This document shows positions 61,925-64,000 of a DNA stretch of 64,000 nt, in pieces (the first letter of the stretch is position 1; each line of letters begins with the position of its first letter). Origin of the DNA: CAZQVN01 sp964596775 (GTDB taxonomy: Bacteria; Eisenbacteria; RBG-16-71-46; JABDJR01; JAWXBZ01). Both the position numbers and the translations under genes were made by a program. The notes under the pieces were generated by a model. That model saw only the letters and a program-made list of their open reading frames with translations, ran no database searches and was not told the origin of the DNA. The DNA lies in NCBI GenBank assembly GCA_964596775.1, contig CAZQVN010000012.1:1-64000 (forward strand). Reading direction: 5' to 3'.

Positions 61925-64000
61925 TCAGCGACCGGCGGAAGGCAGGAGCGACCCGCGCGGAACCTCCACGTCGATCCGTGTGATGCCGCCGTCGCGACCC
62001 AGCAGAGAGGCGCTCTCGACGGGAGTGAGAGCGTCGCCGGGGCGTTCCGAGACGCCGTTCGTGCCGGTCACGCGGATGGACGGTCCCCTGCCCGTTCGTG
62101 TGTAAACGACCGGCACACCGGCGAACGTGAACGCCAGGGCACCTCCCGGCGGGAGGTCGATCCCCTGCTCCTCCCCCTCCAGGTCGACGTAGTCGAAGCG
62201 GTCTCCGCCCGCGGCAAACTCGCTGTCGCGGAGCAGCACCGGTCGAAAGCGGACGATCCCCCGGCTGACGAAGACGCCGAGTTCGCCGAACCGGGTGAGG
62301 ATCTCCTCCTTGACCTGGCCGGTCATTCCCGGCTGCTGGGCCCCGGCGTGACCGGGCGTGTGCGAGTAAGGGTCGGTGGGAAACGCGCCGTACTCCGTCG
62401 GCGTCTTTTCGAATCCGAGGCCGGCGCGGATCCGGTAGTAGTACACGGCCAGCGTGTCGAACGCTTCGCCGGTTGCGCCCGAGTCCGCCGCGCGGAGCAG
62501 GATCTCCTGCACGGCGAGAAGCAGCTTGGCGACCATGTGCCAGTAGATGCAGCCGAGCCCCTCGTATCCGTACATCGTGCCGGAGCGGCCGGTCCACCTG
62601 TCGTGCCGGAACACCCGCTCGAACAGGTCGAGGACCGGCTGTCGGTCCCTCGCCACGAGCGCCGCCCAGTTCGGCCGCTCGGCAATGCGGTCCAGCGCCA
62701 GCCCGACGTCGGCGGCGCGACCGATGTCCGGGGCGAAACGGACGACGTCCGCGGACTCCCGGACGACCAGCGTTTCGTCGCCCGAGTCGACGAGGCTGCG
62801 GAGGAGCGGGCTCGCCAGGACCGCGTCCGCGGCCATGCGGTTCTTCTCGAGAAAACCGGGGAGGTCGCGAAACGGATAGAGAAGGAAGCTCCCCTGGTCG
62901 GCCCGGTACATGCGGCTCGCGAACAGCGCGGCGAGGATGTCCGCCGCCTCCTCCGGGGTCATGATTCCCGAACTCAGCACGGCCACCTGCCCCTCGAGCA
63001 TCTCGTACAGGGGCTCAACGGACAGCGACCGGCCGTCCGGCGCGAAGCGCAGCAGGGAGTAGGCCTGATACAGACCGTCGTCGCGCCGGGCGCCCCGGAT
63101 CGTCGCATCGAGGTGCTCGAGGACCCTCCGGCAGAAGGCGACGATCCCGTCGACCGGCACGTCGACGCGCCCGGACATCCCCCCGTCGTACACCCGGGTC
63201 CGGTACTCGTGATACACACCGCCGACCGCGTCGAGGAAACGCCGGCGCTTCGCGTCCGGATCGTCTTCCCCGCCGGGCTCCGCCGGCGCCCCGGGCGGAC
63301 ACGACATGGCGTCCGGGGAGTGCCCGGCGAATGCCTCCGCGATCCCCCGGTACCAGTCCGCCACCTCCGTACTCAGCGCGACGGAACTCCGCCCGGCCCC
63401 TGCGGCCAGGTCGGCCAGGCATTCCATGTACCGGCGGAGATGGCAGAGCGTCACCATCGACACGCCGTTCCCCACCAGCGCGTTGTTCGCGTCGTTCCAC
63501 TCCGGCCGCTGCGTGTTCATCCAGATGCCGCCGCCCGGAACATGATTGGACAGGCGCGCGAGGGCGGTGACGAGCAGCTTTTCGAACAGGCTGACGTGGT
63601 GCACCCGTCCGGCGGCATCGAGAACGAGCTTGCCGTCGGTGCCGAGTGCCGCGACCCGCTCATCGATCCGGGCGGCCAGCGCCGCGTCGAAATCGATCGT
63701 TTCGCGCGGATTCCGCACCATCTCCGCGTAGGAGCGGAGCCGGTAGGGCACGTTCGTGTAGCTGCAGATCTCGCGGAACAGGCTCGCGCCGAGCCCCTCG
63801 GGAGAAACGCGCCGCATCATCTCGATGAACCGGAGCAGGTACACGACCTGGTGATCCCCCCAGTAGCCGATGTGGCTCCAGGGATCGCGGGAGTCGGGGA
63901 CCTCCCAGTCCACGCCGTCCCGGGTGACCCGGTACGGGTTGAAACCGTCCATCGTGGATGCGTTCACGAACCGGGCGATCATCCCCGGGAGAAAACCGGG
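61925..64000 (-). CDS. Large protein of unknown function, truncated by the window end
   Basis: At least 691 residues; the 5' end runs off the window, as the frame continues upstream of the ATG at 63982 with PGFLPG. The helical core has motifs such as WGDHQVVYLLRF, HVPGGGIWMNTQRPEWNDAN and GYEGLGCIYWHMVAKLL, a pattern reminding me of six-hairpin (alpha/alpha)6 glycoside-type enzymes, with a beta-rich C-terminal region (about 580-690). I cannot name the family. No signal peptide can be judged. It is 76 bases upstream of the beta-propeller gene. Confidence 0.75.
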   Translation of the reverse strand, partial: PGFLPGMIARFVNASTMDGFNPYRVTRDGVDWEVPDSRDPWSHIGYWGDHQVVYLLRFIEMMRRVSPEGLGASLFREICSYTNVPYRLRSYAEMVRNPRETIDFDAALAARIDERVAALGTDGKLVLDAAGRVHHVSLFEKLLVTALARLSNHVPGGGIWMNTQRPEWNDANNALVGNGVSMVTLCHLRRYMECLADLAAGAGRSSVALSTEVADWYRGIAEAFAGHSPDAMSCPPGAPAEPGGEDDPDAKRRRFLDAVGGVYHEYRTRVYDGGMSGRVDVPVDGIVAFCRRVLEHLDATIRGARRDDGLYQAYSLLRFAPDGRSLSVEPLYEMLEGQVAVLSSGIMTPEEAADILAALFASRMYRADQGSFLLYPFRDLPGFLEKNRMAADAVLASPLLRSLVDSGDETLVVRESADVVRFAPDIGRAADVGLALDRIAERPNWAALVARDRQPVLDLFERVFRHDRWTGRSGTMYGYEGLGCIYWHMVAKLLLAVQEILLRAADSGATGEAFDTLAVYYYRIRAGLGFEKTPTEYGAFPTDPYSHTPGHAGAQQPGMTGQVKEEILTRFGELGVFVSRGIVRFRPVLLRDSEFAAGGDRFDYVDLEGEEQGIDLPPGGALAFTFAGVPVVYTRTGRGPSIRVTGTNGVSERPGDALTPVESASLLGRDGGITRIDVEVPRGSLLPSAGR

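Noticed and set aside
1..64000. CRISPR arrays, insertion sequences, prophage or integron
   Set aside because: No regularly spaced repeats, transposase, integrase or phage genes were seen anywhere in the window.

Overview
This is a high-GC stretch from a diderm bacterium, and the edges and one internal run of Ns show it is an assembled draft scaffold, probably metagenomic. It contains no rRNA and no named taxon marker. The gene mix points to an uncultured lineage on the FCB side of the tree, such as Candidatus Eisenbacteria or a relative, with moderate confidence. The evidence is two gingipain-type C25 proteases with FlgD/T9SS-like C-terminal domains, a GWxTD lipoprotein, many TPR proteins, TMTC-like and alkaline-phosphatase-superfamily surface proteins, and secreted Cys-containing proteins sharing a short C-terminal motif (PV-x3-TWS-x2-K).

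Left part (1-7170, + strand): the end of a complex I operon (nuoL, nuoM, nuoN), a secreted protein, a 100-N scaffold gap flanked by an exact 55-bp duplication, and a five-repeat ribosomal S1-like protein. Next, on the - strand, come ptsN with its own sigma70-type promoter, then a run transcribed from 13662 down to 7803: a TPR-GAF-AAA+-Fis sigma54 activator, a GWxTD/TPR lipoprotein and a TonB-like protein. A small secreted protein and a GGDEF diguanylate cyclase diverge around a regulatory region holding a 25-bp near-perfect palindrome. After these come clpB, HU and the two tandem C25 proteases (19512-27894).

Middle part (28065-44698): a UbiA prenyltransferase with a coupled membrane protein, a parvulin lipoprotein diverging from an MFS-spermidine synthase-TPR fusion, and a membrane TPR protein that ends tail-to-tail with a TMTC-like glycosyltransferase. 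Two tandem alkaline-phosphatase-superfamily lipoproteins and three secreted proteins follow; two of the three are clear paralogues carrying the C-terminal motif and the third has an EF-hand/dockerin-like loop. This middle region looks devoted to the cell surface.

Right part (45108-64000, all - strand): tRNA-Val(TAC) and a very compact housekeeping run read from divIVA at 54568 down to 45216, with many 1-4 bp start/stop overlaps and many GTG/TTG starts. Its order is divIVA, DUF167, purine nucleoside phosphorylase, ileS, DksA/TraR-like, lspA, rluD, STAS antagonist, HATPase anti-sigma kinase, ruvX, mltG and a small membrane protein. Upstream of it lie yggS, a Ser/Thr kinase-TPR protein, an ALDH7-type dehydrogenase, two secreted proteins and a large protein cut by the window end.
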